A stretch of 64,000 nt of DNA. Origin: Heterohyrax brucei. Its lineage: Eukaryota > Chordata > Mammalia > Hyracoidea > Procaviidae. Below are positions 11,259 to 22,712 of this stretch, in pieces. Numbering within the stretch: the stretch's first letter is position 1; each line of letters opens with the position of its first letter. Made by a program: the position numbers and the translations under genes. Under the pieces are notes generated by a model. That model was given only the letters and a program-made list of their open reading frames with translations, made no database searches and was not told the DNA's origin. Location: assembly GCA_028571685.1 (NCBI GenBank), contig CM053146.1:62405431-62469430 (forward strand), read 5' to 3'.

Positions 11259-12167
11259 ATAGCTGGCAGAGTATCTCATATATAAAGAAGGCCTCTCTTA
11301 AGTCCAGAGACATCTGGGCCTCTTCCACTTTTAATACCATTTCTGGTATTAAAATACGAAGAAATGTCAAAACAGGGTAACAAAACTATGTATTGTAGTA
11401 TAAAACATTTACATGCCATGCAATATAACTGGGCTGGCCTCACGATAGATAATTACACAGTCCCGTGGTGAGGCACAAATGCAAAGCTGTGTGATCCACA
11501 GCACCTTCTTCCATCCATCTGTCTCTGCAGCTCTATCAGTGGAAGGTGATGTCAAAAAAACTAAATGTGAAGCCACTTGTGAGTGAGACACTTGAGCCAA
11601 AGAGTTCTCTTGCTCACCACCACCCCTCAAAGTCTGTGCAAAGAAGTGACTGAGTCAATAAACAAGTAAAAAAGGAACACATGGTCTCTGTCACAAGGAA
11701 CTGAGAAACTAATTGGGGGGAGAAAAAAAGAAAGGAAGGCATCCTCCCAACAGAATGGAAAAGATAACTGCACGAGGAGACCAGCATACAACTTTGGATC
11801 TATGTCTAAGTCATTAATCACAGGCAGGTCCTCAATATTTAGACACTAGGGTTGCTTTTTCCCCCCTGTAAAATGAAATAACATACTTTCCGACCTGCTT
11901 CTTGCACAACGTCATTAAGAGGAGCACATAACATGTGGTGTTGCTTCAGTCAACCGCAAAGCCCTCCACAACTACCAGATACACAAGAGCAAAGGCTGAG
12001 CACTTAAATCACATGCTGTCTGATTTATCCGGGTAATATAAAAAAGCAGTAATAATAATGACATTTACAAACACAAGAATTCCAAAATTGAGACTGTCAC
12101 ATCCAGGGAATAATAGTGGCACCTTTTCGAAAAGAGGAGAGAAAAAGGGAGTGGTTATGATTTGAAA
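11259..12167. other. Unassigned sequence
   Basis: An 11-base repeat near 11,330-11,355 (ccatttctggtattaaaat) is the only small feature. No gene or repeat family recognised. Confidence 0.35.
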
Positions 12168-12362
12168 ATGAGGTCTTGTAGTGCAGTGGTTGAATGCTTG
12201 GCGGCTAACTAGAACGATCAGCGGTTCAAAGCCACCAGCTGCCCCTCCAGAAGATGTGGCAGTCTGCTTCTGTGAAGACTACAGTCTAGGAAACTCTTCA
12301 GGGCTGTTCTGCTCTGCCCTATGAGGTCACTGTAAGTCAGAATCAACTCCACAGCAATGGGT
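12168..12362 (+). mobile_element. AfroSINE, long class, full length
   Basis: Head 'tcttgtagtgcagtggttga', box B 'gatcagcggttcaaagcc', insert 'gatgtggcagtctgcttctg', tail 'aagtcagaatcaactccaca'. Confidence 0.92.
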
Positions 12363-13300
12363 TATGATTTGAAAGTAAAGCAATTTTACTGGGCCCCAAA
12401 GAGCTCTCGCAATGTTTCCATGAATATCTGAGTAGCCCCTCTAATTTTTATTCCTTATTGAAATAACATAACTTTCAGTGAGTAACCAGGAGATGACTAT
12501 TCCCCAAACAAGCCCTAATTTATTCCCTAAGGCCCCATACTATCCCAGGCTTTTTCTTCCATTAAAACTTCCAGAAAAAAAAGTCACTTGTTCTAGGCAT
12601 TTCCTCCCTCTCAACCCACCATAATCTGGTTCCTCCCTCATGCTAAATTTAAACAAACATTACTAATGATGTCCCAAATTACCAAAACAAACTTTCCTGT
12701 ACAGCTGTATTCCTATTTGTTTCACAAGGACACAGAATCTTCCCTTCCCTCTGTAACAAGACACTCGCTCCTTAATGTGCCTTCTACTTTTCTAGCTATT
12801 CCAGATTCGTTTTTTCAGAGCCCTTTCCCTCATCAGCAACCCGCAGACCCTGAGGCTGATCCAACTTCTCCATTCTTCCCCTTTCCTACCCCTTCCCACC
12901 CTTCCTACCCAAACAAGCCCATCTAGAATTTCACTTCCACCTGGACCTGGAGAGGCTCTCACTTGTCTTCAGCTTCTGCCTATTAACTATTAACTCTTTT
13001 GTTTTAATTAACCATTGGACACCTCCCTCTGTATGACCCAAAGCCCCTCTAACCCAACAAGTCAAACTGAGACCGTCACTGTCCTGAAGTCCCCACTCCT
13101 CCCTATTCTGTTACGTGATCAGTATCTGCTATCCACCACAGCCTGCAGTTATCTGAGACTCTCCCCCACCACACAGATCAGAGCAGTCACCAAACCTCCT
13201 ATATGGCTCTGCAATCTCCACCATCCTCTCCAGCCACACTTGTCTCCAAATAAGCTCCAGTCCTGGTCACTTCTTGCCTAGACTGCAGCTTCCCCAGCAT
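12363..13300. other. Pyrimidine-rich stretch, possibly ancient L2
   Basis: The plus strand from 12,680 to 13,290 is C/T-rich and gives open frames of 86 and 88 codons without domains. Wording near 13,255-13,290 (cttgcctagactgcag) resembles L2 ORF2 but is too weak for a firm call. Confidence 0.35.
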
Positions 13301-13304
13301 TCAC

Positions 13305-13690
13305 ATCAGGGTTTCCCACATAGTCCACGGAGTATGGACTATTAGTGGTCCTCTAAGATGATATCAGGTAGTTCGTATGCTTTTTTTCTTTTTAATGGAT
13401 AACGTGCTTTCTTCTTTTTTCCTATTATGTATAAAAAGTAGCACATTACAATTGTTTTATGGCTTGGAACAAACTTGACATGCATGTTAAAATTACCTGG
13501 GAGTCTTAATATTCTGGTGCTCAGTGCACATCCCAAAACCCACCACCATCGAATTGATTCCAACTCATAGGCCACATCCCAGACCACTTAAATCACAACC
13601 ACTTAAATCACAATCTTTGGGGGCAGGCACAGGTTCTTGAAAATTCCCAATTGCTTCAAATAAGAAGACCAGTTTGGGAACCACTCTCTC
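13305..13690 (-). mobile_element. hAT-Charlie non-autonomous relic (MER5A-like)
   Basis: 'catgttaaaattacctggga' and 'accacttaaatcacaatctt' then an end 'agtttgggaaccactctc' resemble MER5-type terminal inverted repeats (ttgagaaccactg). A SINE tail is lodged in the middle. The left boundary is uncertain. Confidence 0.5.
13530..13570 (-). mobile_element. AfroSINE/RTE 3' tail fragment
   Basis: Only the tail remains: 'acccaccaccatcgaattga' then ttccaactcatagg. Host phrase 'cacatccca' occurs on both sides (13,528 and 13,573), a plausible target-site duplication. Confidence 0.75.
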
Positions 13691-14207
13691 CGAATAAGCC
13701 TAAAACTGGCATGTAAGTGAAAATACTGAGCTGACTATTAAATAATAGTCACGCACAGGGTAAACAGATAAGGTTTCCACTCATCTGTCCACACCTTCCT
13801 GAATTCTAACACTAAAGTTCTGTATCCTAGAATATGCCCCTCAGTCTCAGCTAACTGGGAAAGCTGGCCACCCTACACAGATACAGCAAGTTGTCTGAAG
13901 TTTAGGAAAAAGTGCATTTCTCAAAATGTGTTCAACAGAATGCCACCGTTCCCAGCCGTGAGGCTACAAAAGGTTCCACTGTGGAATAAATGTGTCACAC
14001 CCCAGGGATATTCCAGGATAAATGATTCAGTTAATGGCTTTCTTAACTGTAGGTTTCTCAGAAACTACAAGTTACGGTGCTAACTTTATCTAAAGGAAGG
14101 CTATAAGGTTCTAAAAGTCTGAAATGTATTAGACATGTGCACGTGTGTGTTTGCGTGTAACGCGTCCAAATGAGGCTCTGAAAACCATTCTTAATAAATG
14201 CGGCGCT

Positions 14208-14408
14208 GTGTAAAACCCTGGCTGGTACAAAGAGTTGAATGCTCAACTACTGGCCAAAAGGTTAGCAGTTCCAGCCCAGACAGTGGTGTGTTGGAAGACA
14301 GGTCAACGATCTGCTTCTGAAAGGTCACATTCTCAAAAACCCAAAGGAGCAGTTCTGCTGAGTTCCCGTGGGGCTGCCATGAGTTAGAAATGACTCAATG
14401 GCAACTAC
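14208..14408 (+). mobile_element. SINE, G class
   Basis: Head 'aaaccctggctggtacaaag', box B 'ggttagcagttccagccc', 'gatctgcttctgaaaggtca', tail 'gagttagaaatgactcaat'. Confidence 0.85.
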
Positions 14409-14544
14409 TTACAGTTAGTTTTTGGAATATATAAAGGACAGTATTACTTCTCTATTTTCACCCTTGTCCTTAAAAGGCAAAGTGCAAATTCCTTAGTAAT
14501 TCATCTACTCTTCCCAGCTCTCGCATCTTGTACTCAGATGGGAC

Positions 14545-14700
14545 CCGTCTCAAACTTTTCCAAGCATTCAAATCACCTGAGGGTACTGCTGCTATGCAGA
14601 TTCCAAGTCAACAGGGCTTGAGAGTCTGCATTTCTGGCAAGCAGCAACCAAATGATGTTACTACTGCTAGTCTAAGGGCCACATTTGAGTGGCCAGGATC
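14545..14700 (+). mobile_element. MER5A-like hAT-Charlie element
   Basis: 'gcattcaaatcacctgaggg', 'agagtctgcatttctggcaa' and 'cacatttgagtggcca' follow the order of MER5A. A non-coding ancient DNA transposon. Confidence 0.65.
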
Positions 14701-14729
14701 TAGACTCCTTCTTCTTTTTTTAAAGTCCT

Positions 14730-15035
14730 TCAAGGATGTGGTCTTTCCCAGGAGTCCCTCTGCTTAGAAGGCTCTTTCCGAACTGGCAACCTCCTGTTCA
14801 TCCTTCAAGACTCTAAAGAACATACATCATTCTTCATTCCTCTGGGAGGATCACCTCTGACGGTCTCTCCAACAGAACTGCACATCCCAACTGTATTTAC
14901 ACTTACGGCTCTGTCTGGTTCTTCACTGCACTGTAGTGCAGCTATTTATGTCTCTCCCAGGCTGAACCCACAGACAGCCTTGCTGCCTTCACCTTCCCAG
15001 TGCCTGGCACAGAGTAGCTACTCAGTAAGTCTATA
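14730..15035 (+). mobile_element. L2 LINE 3' end, sense
   Basis: 'ccctctgcttagaaggctct' and, at the end, 'cagtgcctggcacagagtag' then ctactcagtaag match the L2 3' terminus. Confidence 0.75.
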
Positions 15036-15134
15036 GTGAAAGGAGTGGTCATACAAAGGAGACAATGTATAGATTTGGTACCAGAAACTTGGAAAAATGA
15101 GGGTCAGTGAAAACAAGAGAAATCCTCCATAAGA

Positions 15135-15275
15135 CGGACTGACATAATAGTTCCAACAACGGACTCGACCACAACAACAATCACAAAAATAGCGCAGGAA
15201 AAGCAATGTTTCATCGCATTATACATAAGGCTGTCACGAGTCAGCATCCACTCCAAGGCAATTACAACAACATAC
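15135..15275 (+). mobile_element. RTE/Gly-SINE 3' tail
   Basis: 'gcaatgtttcatcgcattat' then 'gctgtcacgagtcagcatcc' and a caacaacata end match the tail of the Gly-class SINE. A second short caacaacaa run at 15,171 lies inside. Confidence 0.7.
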
Positions 15276-15361
15276 AAAATCAAAGCTAGGGGAGTTATAA
15301 GGTTGGAGAACTTCAGCCGAAGAAGCAAGCAGACTCTCTGTGGGTTTATTAGAAGAAAAAA

Positions 15362-15500
15362 AAAAACTAAACCATTGCCATCAAGTTGATTCTGACTCAC
15401 ACTGATCCTACAGAACAGAGAACTGTTGCCCCTTTCCAAGTCTTTCCAAGGCGGTCATTGTCACACGAGCAGACTGCCACATCTATCTTCTGCTGCCAGT
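15362..15500 (-). mobile_element. AfroSINE, long class, 5' truncated
   Basis: Tail 'ccattgccatcaagttgatt', then 'gcagactgccacatctatct' (complement of the long insert). The tRNA head is absent. Confidence 0.8.
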
Positions 15501-16344
15501 ATTACACACAACCAAATCGCAAAGGATAATCCTCCTGTATTTTTTGACACTATACAAAAAATAAAGTTCCCAGGTTTCTTAAAATTAAAACTAAATCCAG
15601 ATAATCTTCTGATTAACTTTTAACAGGCTACAGTCACTAGGCACAGTGGAAAATGAGCCACCATTTGACCTCTGAATCTGTGATCTTCCGCTTTAGGGAG
15701 AATCCTCCTGAAAATTCTAAATTTAAACAAACCTTTGTGAAAAAGAGTTCTCCAGTAGGTTTAATGCAGTCACAGCTGTCAAAATCATGGGCAATGCATC
15801 ACACTTGAAAGAGCATTTGAAAATGTGTCAATAATTATAATCAGACACTTGTACTAGATCTAATATACTTTCACTACCCTTTAACTTCGGCTGATGTGAA
15901 ATTAAAATCAGTTTCTTAAAAGTGCAACTCTCAGATCATAATTTAATTCCAAAGCAGATATAAAACCTGTCACAACTGCAGAGATACAGAACATTTTACT
16001 CAAGAGGAGAAAAGGCCATGGCATTGTAATACATCATTTTAGGTAAGGTGACCACCTTTAATGTTGAAAGGGTAAAATACATCATTAAGGTGACAATCTA
16101 CCAGTATTTACTTCACCCATTTATATTTAAAGATTTTTCTCTTCAAATTTATGCATAACCCATGGCCTAGAGATGACAATTGCTAACATTTGAGTTAACT
16201 CCCTACCCGCTGCTTTGTTCCGTCCTCTACATTCATATGTAGGCATATAACCACCTACCTTAAATTATACCATAGACATCACTTTGTGTCCTGCCTTTTC
16301 TGCTTAACACTAATCTCTGAATGCCTGCTCTGAACTAGGTAGCA
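15501..16344. other. Unassigned sequence
   Basis: A 'taatacatcatt..aggtga' motif recurs at 16,029 and 16,076. Nothing else recognised. Confidence 0.35.
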
Positions 16345-16645
16345 CACCTGCCATCAAGAGTTCAGCCCTGACTCTGATCCCGACGCATGGTAAACCCACG
16401 CACAATGGAATTGGGCTGTTGTGACCCATCTAGTCTTCTCTGGATGATTTTCTGAAAGTAGATCACCAGGCCATTCCTCCTTGTCTACCTTAGCCTAGAA
16501 GTGCCATTGATACCCGTTCAGCATCACAGTGAACACTCAAGCCTCCACTGACAAAAGAATGGTGGCTACACATTAGATTCACTGGCCAGCAATCAAACAA
16601 TCAAACACAGGTCTCCTGCATCAGTGGCGAGAAATTTAACCAGGG
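16345..16645 (-). mobile_element. Gly-class SINE, nearly full length
   Basis: Complement order: tail 'cccgacgcatggtaaaccca', body 'gtagatcaccaggccattcc', 'cagcatcacagtgaacactc', 'aatcaaacacaggtctcctg', head 'aaccagggaaccattacatc'. About 300 bases, the class's usual size in this window. Confidence 0.8.
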
Positions 16646-16899
16646 AACCATTACATCAGTAGAAGTATACTACAATCTGCATACAGACGCACACAAAGGA
16701 ACACACAAACACACACAACACAGTACCAACTCATGGTGCCATTTCTTTCTCCCAGAGCTCGGAATCTACTGAAGCAACAGACAATAAATAGGCAACCAAC
16801 AGCTACCTGCAAAATGTGGTTAACTGCTACGACAGAGTAATCACACTCGTTATTATTTACTTGATACACTGGGAGAATATGCAAATACACAAGGGCTGA

Positions 16900-17430
16900 C
16901 AATTGTGTTTTCAAACTCGCCCTAGAAAAAGTGCTATATACACTTTACTGCTAAATATCACTATGGTCACCTCCAAAGCATTCCTCTTGGGAAGCTATGC
17001 ACTGACACCAGTGCCTAGTCCATCCTGCAAAACAATTTTGAAACTTTCTGCAACGGCCATCAGAGCTGTCATTGTATCACCTCTGACGCCCTGAATATCA
17101 TCAAAATGCCTTCCTTTCAAATTTCCTTTATCTTTGTGTAAAGGAAAAAGTCATCAGCAGCCAAATCAAGTGAGCAGGGAGGGTGTTCCAATACAGTTGT
17201 TTATTTACTGGCTCAAAATTCCCTCACAGACAATTATACAGTTAAATTTGTGAACTCACCACCACGCCAATGTGCCAAATGGCCATTCCAGAAAGAGTTC
17301 CAAAACTGCTGTGAAGGGTGGACTAGGCACTGGCATCAGTGCACAGCTTCTCACAGGCATCCTTCCAAGGTGACTGTAGAGCTATTCAGCACCGAGTAAA
17401 CAGCACTCAGAACAATTAAGTTCACAGACT
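16900..17430. mobile_element. Mariner-derived inverted structure
   Basis: The left arm (16,905-17,245) is antisense to a Tc1/mariner transposase 3' region. Read on the minus strand it gives pieces like EHPP.SLDLA..DFFLY.KIKEI near 17,110-17,200, matching the mariner motif HPPYSPDLAPCDFFLFPKLK. The right arm (17,278-17,400) is the transposase C-terminal part in sense, with 'gaagggtggactaggcactg'. The arms pair with each other ('cagtgcctagtcca' at 17,010). Probable end repeats read 'aagttcacagacttaact'. Not coding. Confidence 0.75.
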
Positions 17431-17739
17431 TAACTGCCGGACCAGACCTCGATACAGAAAAAGCAAGCTCCAACTATTTAGAACAGACCAGAAAAGCCTC
17501 TTGGAGATGAGTCTGAGTGATTACCTGATGCCTCCTTTTATTAGTAAATATGTATTGAATACACGTGTGCATTATAAGTATATAAAGTGAACCTCTATTG
17601 CAGAACATTGGTTTCCATTTTTTGCTACTTGTACAAACTTGTACACTTAGTTAAAAAAAAAAAATTCATTAAGTTTCTGGCTTTTTTTAAAAACAAGTAA
17701 CGAAAGGCTCACTAAGTTCCCAGGAAAAGTACACTCACT

Positions 17740-17910
17740 CAAAAAAACCAAACCTGCTGCCATAAAGTGACTCCAATTCACAGAGGCCATACAGGACAGA
17801 GGAGAATTGCCCCATAGTCTGTAAGGAGTACCTGGTAGACTCAAACTGCTGACCTTATGGTCAGCAGCCTTAACACTTACTGAACTGCCACACTGCCAGG
17901 ATTTCCACTT
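17740..17910 (-). mobile_element. AfroSINE, short class
   Basis: From 'aaaccaaacctgctgccata' to 'gccacactgccaggatttcc'. Box B region 'gtagactcaaactgctgacc'. Confidence 0.9.
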
Positions 17911-17917
17911 ACATTAC

Positions 17918-18080
17918 CTACTGCCATCAAGTTGATTCTGACTCACAGCAACCCTGGAGGACAGTGTAGAACTGCTCTACAGAGCTTCCAGGGTGCACCT
18001 GGTGGATGCAAACTGCCAACCTTTTGCTTAGCAGAAGTAGCACTTAAACACTACACCACCATGGTTTCCATGCTTACATT
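17918..18080 (-). mobile_element. AfroSINE, short class, full length
   Basis: From 'acctactgccatcaagttga' to 'ctacaccaccatggtttcca'. Second of a tandem pair with 7 bases between. Confidence 0.92.
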
Positions 18081-18843
18081 AGCAACCCCAAATTTCCAAG
18101 TCTTTCAAACAAAAAATCCAAACATGTTGCTTAATTTGTAGGGAACCAATTCTAAAGAAAAAAACTCAGTAGAGAGAATAAACATGAATTTTATACTAAA
18201 TTTTGGTTACTTGAGTTTTTAAGTATGTCTAATTTGGCAATCCCGACTACCGGTTAAAGGTCTCAAAATTTCCAATAATCCCTATTTTACCTTCTGCATA
18301 TTATAAAACACTTGGAAAGATCAACACCTTTCTGCTCTGATCTGCTCCAATGTCATGAAAAAAATGTTGCTGTTTCTTAAAGAATGCCTATCATATATGC
18401 TTATTGCTTTTTTTAAAGCTATTACAAAAATAAACCTTTTTCCTAAGTCTAAAAATCTACTGTCTCTACTCTTGATCAATAAGCAAAAGCTGACTATATA
18501 AGTTTCTTGGTCACTAAATGCCTACTTACCACTCATATTACTTTAAAAAAAATAAAAAATAAAATAAAAAGATAATCGGCCACCTAAGCTTGCCTTTTAA
18601 CATAAAGTAAAAACCAGACAGGTGCTTTAAAATAATCAAGTAAAGCTGTGGGTAGCAAGACTTCCAGAGCTCCTTCTTTACAGACCTCATGGGGGAGGGG
18701 GCGGGGCGGGCAGTTAGCAAGGCTCTTTTACTGGAAGGACCAAAGGAAAAGGGGGAAAAGAGACAGAGACACTCTGAAAGGAGAAGCAACAAATTATTAA
18801 ACTAGAAATAACTTTAGAAATAGTCTACTCTATGTCCTTCTTC
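18081..18843. other. Unassigned sequence with an A-rich run
   Basis: Contains an A-rich simple stretch (aaataaaaaataaaataaaa) at 18,549-18,568 and a local GC patch (ggcggggcgggc) near 18,700. No gene. Confidence 0.4.
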
Positions 18844-19008
18844 AGAAACCCTGGTGGCATCGTGGGTTAAGTACTATGTCTACTAACCAAAAAGGTCAAC
18901 AGTTCAAATCCGCCAGGTGCTCCCTGGAAACTCAATTGGGCAGTTTTACTCTGACCTCTAGGCTCACTATGAGTCAGACCCAACGCAGCGGCAGTGGGTT
19001 TGGATTTT
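18844..19008 (+). mobile_element. AfroSINE, short class, full length
   Basis: Head 'gaaaccctggtggcatcgtg', box B 'ggtcaacagttcaaatcc', tail 'ctatgagtcagacccaacg' then cagcggcagtgggtttgg. Confidence 0.95.
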
Positions 19009-19194
19009 GTCTTATATACCCTTCTTCACAGACAAAAGGAAAACTGCAAATAAAAGGCTAAGAAAATGACTTTCCTGAGCCACACAGTTGGCTTACACTA
19101 GAACAAAATAGTGCTTACGTCTTAAGGATCACTCTCTCCTGTGTGTCACGCACAAATAGAAACCAAATTAAAAACTCAAGTCATGGTACAACAT

Positions 19195-19870
19195 CTACTG
19201 AAAGTCAAGATGAAAACACTCTTTGATCCAGCAGCAATTTCAGTCTCTGGTACATGCTCCACAGATATACAGGTAGTGTGTATACACATGTGGAAGTACC
19301 CATAAAGACGGACTTCCTAGACGGCACACAACAGTTAACGGGCTCAAGGACACACTGAAAGGCTGGAGGTTCCAATCCATGCAAATCCCAACTATTCAGC
19401 CACTGAAACCCCTACAGAGCACAGCTCTCCTCTGACACAAAAGGGTCACTATGAGTCAAAATCGACTGTAAGGTTACCGGTAGTGGTTTATACATAAAAA
19501 TAATTATTGCAACTTGTACTAATATGATGTTACTTAAAATTCCAAGAAAAAGACTGGCTAGATTAAGTTATACTCATATAATGGCATACAATACAAAGAA
19601 TGAGGTAACTCAGTTTATACTGATTGGGAAAAAAATTTCCAAGATACAATGGGATAAGTGAAAAAAGCCAAGTACACAGAATGTGACACAATACATATGA
19701 GGAAAACAAAGTGTGCTTGATTGTAAATGCTGAGATTATTATTGAAGTTTACATAGTTAATATAATGATAATTTGTGTTCACAAAGGAAAGCAGGGGGCT
19801 AGAGAACAAAAGTTACTTTTCACCTTTCCTTCTCATACTGTGTATATACATATTTCTTTCAAAACATATC
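19195..19870 (+). mobile_element. Old L1 (L1M/HAL1-type) ORF2 3' region
   Basis: 'ctttgatccagcagcaattt' then, after a SINE insertion, 'tggcatacaatacaaagaat' and 'aagtgaaaaaagccaagtac' follow the order of old L1 3' ends. Heavily mutated. Confidence 0.6.
19311..19490 (+). mobile_element. SINE, G class
   Basis: Head 'gacttcctagacggcacaca', box B 'ggctggaggttccaatcc', 'ccactgaaacccctacagag', tail 'atgagtcaaaatcgactg'. Inserted in the old L1. Confidence 0.85.
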
Positions 19871-19940
19871 ATTTCAAGACCATAGACATTCTTAACAATT
19901 TGAATTCTGCAAAAAACAAAAGTCCAGCTCTAGTCAGACA

Positions 19941-20098
19941 TAGGAAAACCTATCATGTAGTGGTTAAGTGCTACGTCTGCTAACCCCAAAAGGCTGGCAG
20001 TTCAAATCCATCAGGCACCCCTTGGAAACTATGGAGCAGGTCTACTCTGCCCTACAGGGTCACAATGTATCACAAATGACTCAATGGCAGCAGGTTTT
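19941..20098 (+). mobile_element. AfroSINE, short class
   Basis: Head 'aaaacctatcatgtagtggt', box B 'ggctggcagttcaaatcc', body 'ggaaactatggagcaggtct', tail 'caaatgactcaatggcagc'. Confidence 0.9.
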
Positions 20099-20117
20099 CT
20101 ATTTTTGTTTGTTCGGT

Positions 20118-20180
20118 CAGTCAGTCACATGGGGCTGCTATAAGTTAGAGACCAATCCACAGTAAATAACAGCAATGACA
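20118..20180 (+). mobile_element. AfroSINE/RTE tail fragment
   Basis: 'atggggctgctataagttag' then agaccaatccacag is a second tail directly after the preceding SINE. The rest of the element is missing. Confidence 0.6.
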
Positions 20181-20351
20181 GGATGTAGATTTACAAGTAA
20201 TAAAATGAAGCTACCCATTTACGGTTTTCAATGAAACACAACAATTCAAAAAACAATTTTTTTTTTTAAGTCAGAGTTCTAATAGCCCCCCAAAAGAAAT
20301 TTCCGTATGAAACATTCACATCTGTGAAAGATACTCTTCACCCAAGTTTAG

Positions 20352-20499
20352 AAGAACAACTCTGATGGCACAGCGGTTACATGCCATGACTAAGGCTGGC
20401 AGTTTGAAGCCACCAGCATTCCTTGGAAACTATGAGGCAGTACTAGTCTGTCCTATGGGGCCATTATCAGTCAAAACTGGCTCAATGACAGTGGGCTTA
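20352..20499 (+). mobile_element. AfroSINE, short class
   Basis: Head 'aactctgatggcacagcggt', box B 'ggctggcagtttgaagcc', body 'ggaaactatgaggcagtact', tail 'tcagtcaaaactggctcaat'. Confidence 0.9.
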
Positions 20500-20728
20500 A
20501 GAGCATCCTAAAACAATAAGGATTAAAAGAGAACTAAGTGGGCAAAGAGAGAGCAGCTATGACAGACCTAACTGATTAAGAAACATCGGGTGGGAGGGAA
20601 TCCTAAACAAACAGCCAAGAGTGAAAAAAAACTAAAATTGAAAAGGACATTTTATTACAAACTAGCTAAAGGCAAGAATAAATCCCAAGCACCAAGGGAA
20701 GTCATTTTCTCCATCAAAGGGCTATAAA

Positions 20729-20847
20729 ACCAAACCCAGGGCATGACCCTACAGACAGAGTTGAACTGCCCCACAGTCTCCAGGGAGCACCTGGTAGATT
20801 TGCATTGCCAGATCCGGGATTTAACCACTAGGCAATGAGGGTTTTTA
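20729..20847 (-). mobile_element. AfroSINE, short class, tail shortened
   Basis: The tail is cut to 'aaccaaacccagggcatga'; body 'gttgaactgccccacagtct', head end 'actaggcaatgagggttt'. Confidence 0.85.
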
Positions 20848-21596
20848 AAGAGTTACAGCAACCTCTTTTTCTGTCACTTGTGATACAAAAAAACTTCACT
20901 GTCACAATAGATGTCACCTGAGGCAGGATCTGCGAAACAGGCACTAACACTGAGCTGCAGATGCCACCTATCAAACAGGATATCTGCCTTTGATTCTATG
21001 AGATGTTAATGAGTTCAAAAGCTGAAGAACAGTTATTTACTTCTTTATTAGGATAAATATTTGACTTATTTGCAAGACAGGGTTCAGGCACCAAAAAAAA
21101 AAAAGTCAATAAGAGACTCTGAACTGTTTGCAGTGATTCATTTATCATTGTGACCTCACCTCCCTTGCTTCCCATTTCCAAAAAGGACTTCTGGCAGGGC
21201 ATTTTCCTGTCCCACAAGTCCAAACACCAGTATGAAGCCAAAGCTACAAGCCCTGTCTGTCTCCAGGGTTCTAGTACTGTATTTCAACTCTATTCACCAG
21301 CTGTTAAGCAAGCCCTCTTCTAAATATTATTCCACCAGAGTCTCAACTTCAATATCACATCCTACCCCAACAAGCAACTCTTGCCAGCTTTCCATTTCTT
21401 TCTAATAAAATCAATACCATTCTCAAATGGCATCCAAAGTTTCAAAATTCAGGTGATCCTACCCCTGCAATCCTTTCCTTCCCTCCCATAATAAAAGGGT
21501 TTATTGATTAAACCTTATGTGGCTTCTTCAGTCTAAGACCAAAACCTTAATTCTATCAATTCTCTTAGCTGTCAGTTCTCCGACACTCAGCACTGA
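20848..21596. other. Unassigned sequence
   Basis: No clear element; 21,300-21,480 is C/T-rich and may be a worn L2. No coding sign. Confidence 0.35.
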
Positions 21597-21786
21597 GTTG
21601 CTGCTAGCTGACCAAGTTTTTAGCTCCCCCGGTGACTCCGTGCTCAGCCAGACAAAATGCTACAGTGCCTGGTCCTGTATCATTGCCATGATCAGTTATG
21701 ACCAGAGCATTGTGATCGACAGTCTGCAGTGGTTGATTTCCAGAAATAGGTCATCAGACCTTTCTTTTCAGTCCATCTTTAAAAGT
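21597..21786 (-). mobile_element. Gly-SINE/RTE body fragment
   Basis: 'cctggtcctgtatcattgcc' then 'gagcattgtgatcgacagtc' and 'tttcttttcagtccatcttt' follow the Gly-class body. It stops where the mariner-derived element begins. Confidence 0.6.
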
Positions 21787-22140
21787 CACACAATTAAGTG
21801 CAAACTCATCCTAGAAAAGGTGCTATACAGCTCACTGCTGAGGACCATTACACTCACCTTCGAAGTACTCCCCTTAGGAAGCAGTGCACCTACACCAGCG
21901 CCTAGTTCACCCTTCAAAACACTTTTTCTAGGATGAGTTACCAAACTGAAGTGTCAGACCTCATAGGATGACAGCTCTGATTGACATTCCAGAAAAAAAA
22001 GAGTTCCAGAACTGCTTTGAAGGGTGGACTAGTTGCTGGCATCACAACACAGCTTCCCAAGGGGAGTACCTCGAAGATGATTGTAGTGATATTCAGCAAT
22101 GAAGTATGCAGCACTTTTTCTAGGATGAGGTCATGGACAA
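21787..22140. mobile_element. Mariner-derived inverted structure, second locus
   Basis: Left arm antisense (21,800-21,920: 'ctagaaaaggtgctatacag', 'agcgcctagttcaccct'). Right arm sense (21,988-22,115): translation near 21,987-22,080 resembles the mariner C-terminus IPEKEFQNCFEGWTR.W with ..ITTQLPKG. The end motif 'tttttctaggatgag' occurs at 21,923 and 22,115, and its complement near 21,812. Same topology as at 16.9 kb. Confidence 0.75.
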
Positions 22141-22264
22141 ATCATCAGAACTCGCAGTCTGAAAGCTGATGTTTGGCTATATCACTTTGTCCTAAGTGTG
22201 GAACAGCACTCAACTTCAAACTGTACTAAACCCAGAGGCCACCAGTTTTGAACTTCCACTGTAG

Positions 22265-22450
22265 GCATGGGGACTTAGACATTTACAGCCCAGATTTTAA
22301 GGCCAGATGTGTGACTTACACATGCTACATAATCTCTCAAAGCCTCAATGTCTCTTTCTGTAAAATGGGGCCTATAAAAGTAGGTTCCTCATAGAGTGAA
22401 AGCATTAAAAAGGAGAACACAAAGAACCCTGAATAGAGCATGCTTTACAT
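22265..22450 (+). mobile_element. MIR SINE, ancient
   Basis: 'gtgtgacttacacatgctac' and 'cctcaatgtctctttctgta' then aaatggggcc match the MIR core and its downstream part. Confidence 0.65.
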
Positions 22451-22712
22451 GTACTATATTACTGTTATTACAGAATCACATCAAAAACATTTAGCCTAGC
22501 ATCAAAAGTAAACCATAACCCAGCTCCAAACCTGCTGTCTTCTTATGACATTCACGCTTACGTATTCTATACAATTGAGTCACATGAAAAAGTACTTCTA
22601 ACTTATGGGAGGTATCATATATGCTCGGGGAAAAAAAAACAAGGTAGTTCTCCACCTTTATGTACTTTTCCAAACACATAAATAAGTATTACAATAGTAC
22701 TGGCCCTTCTAC

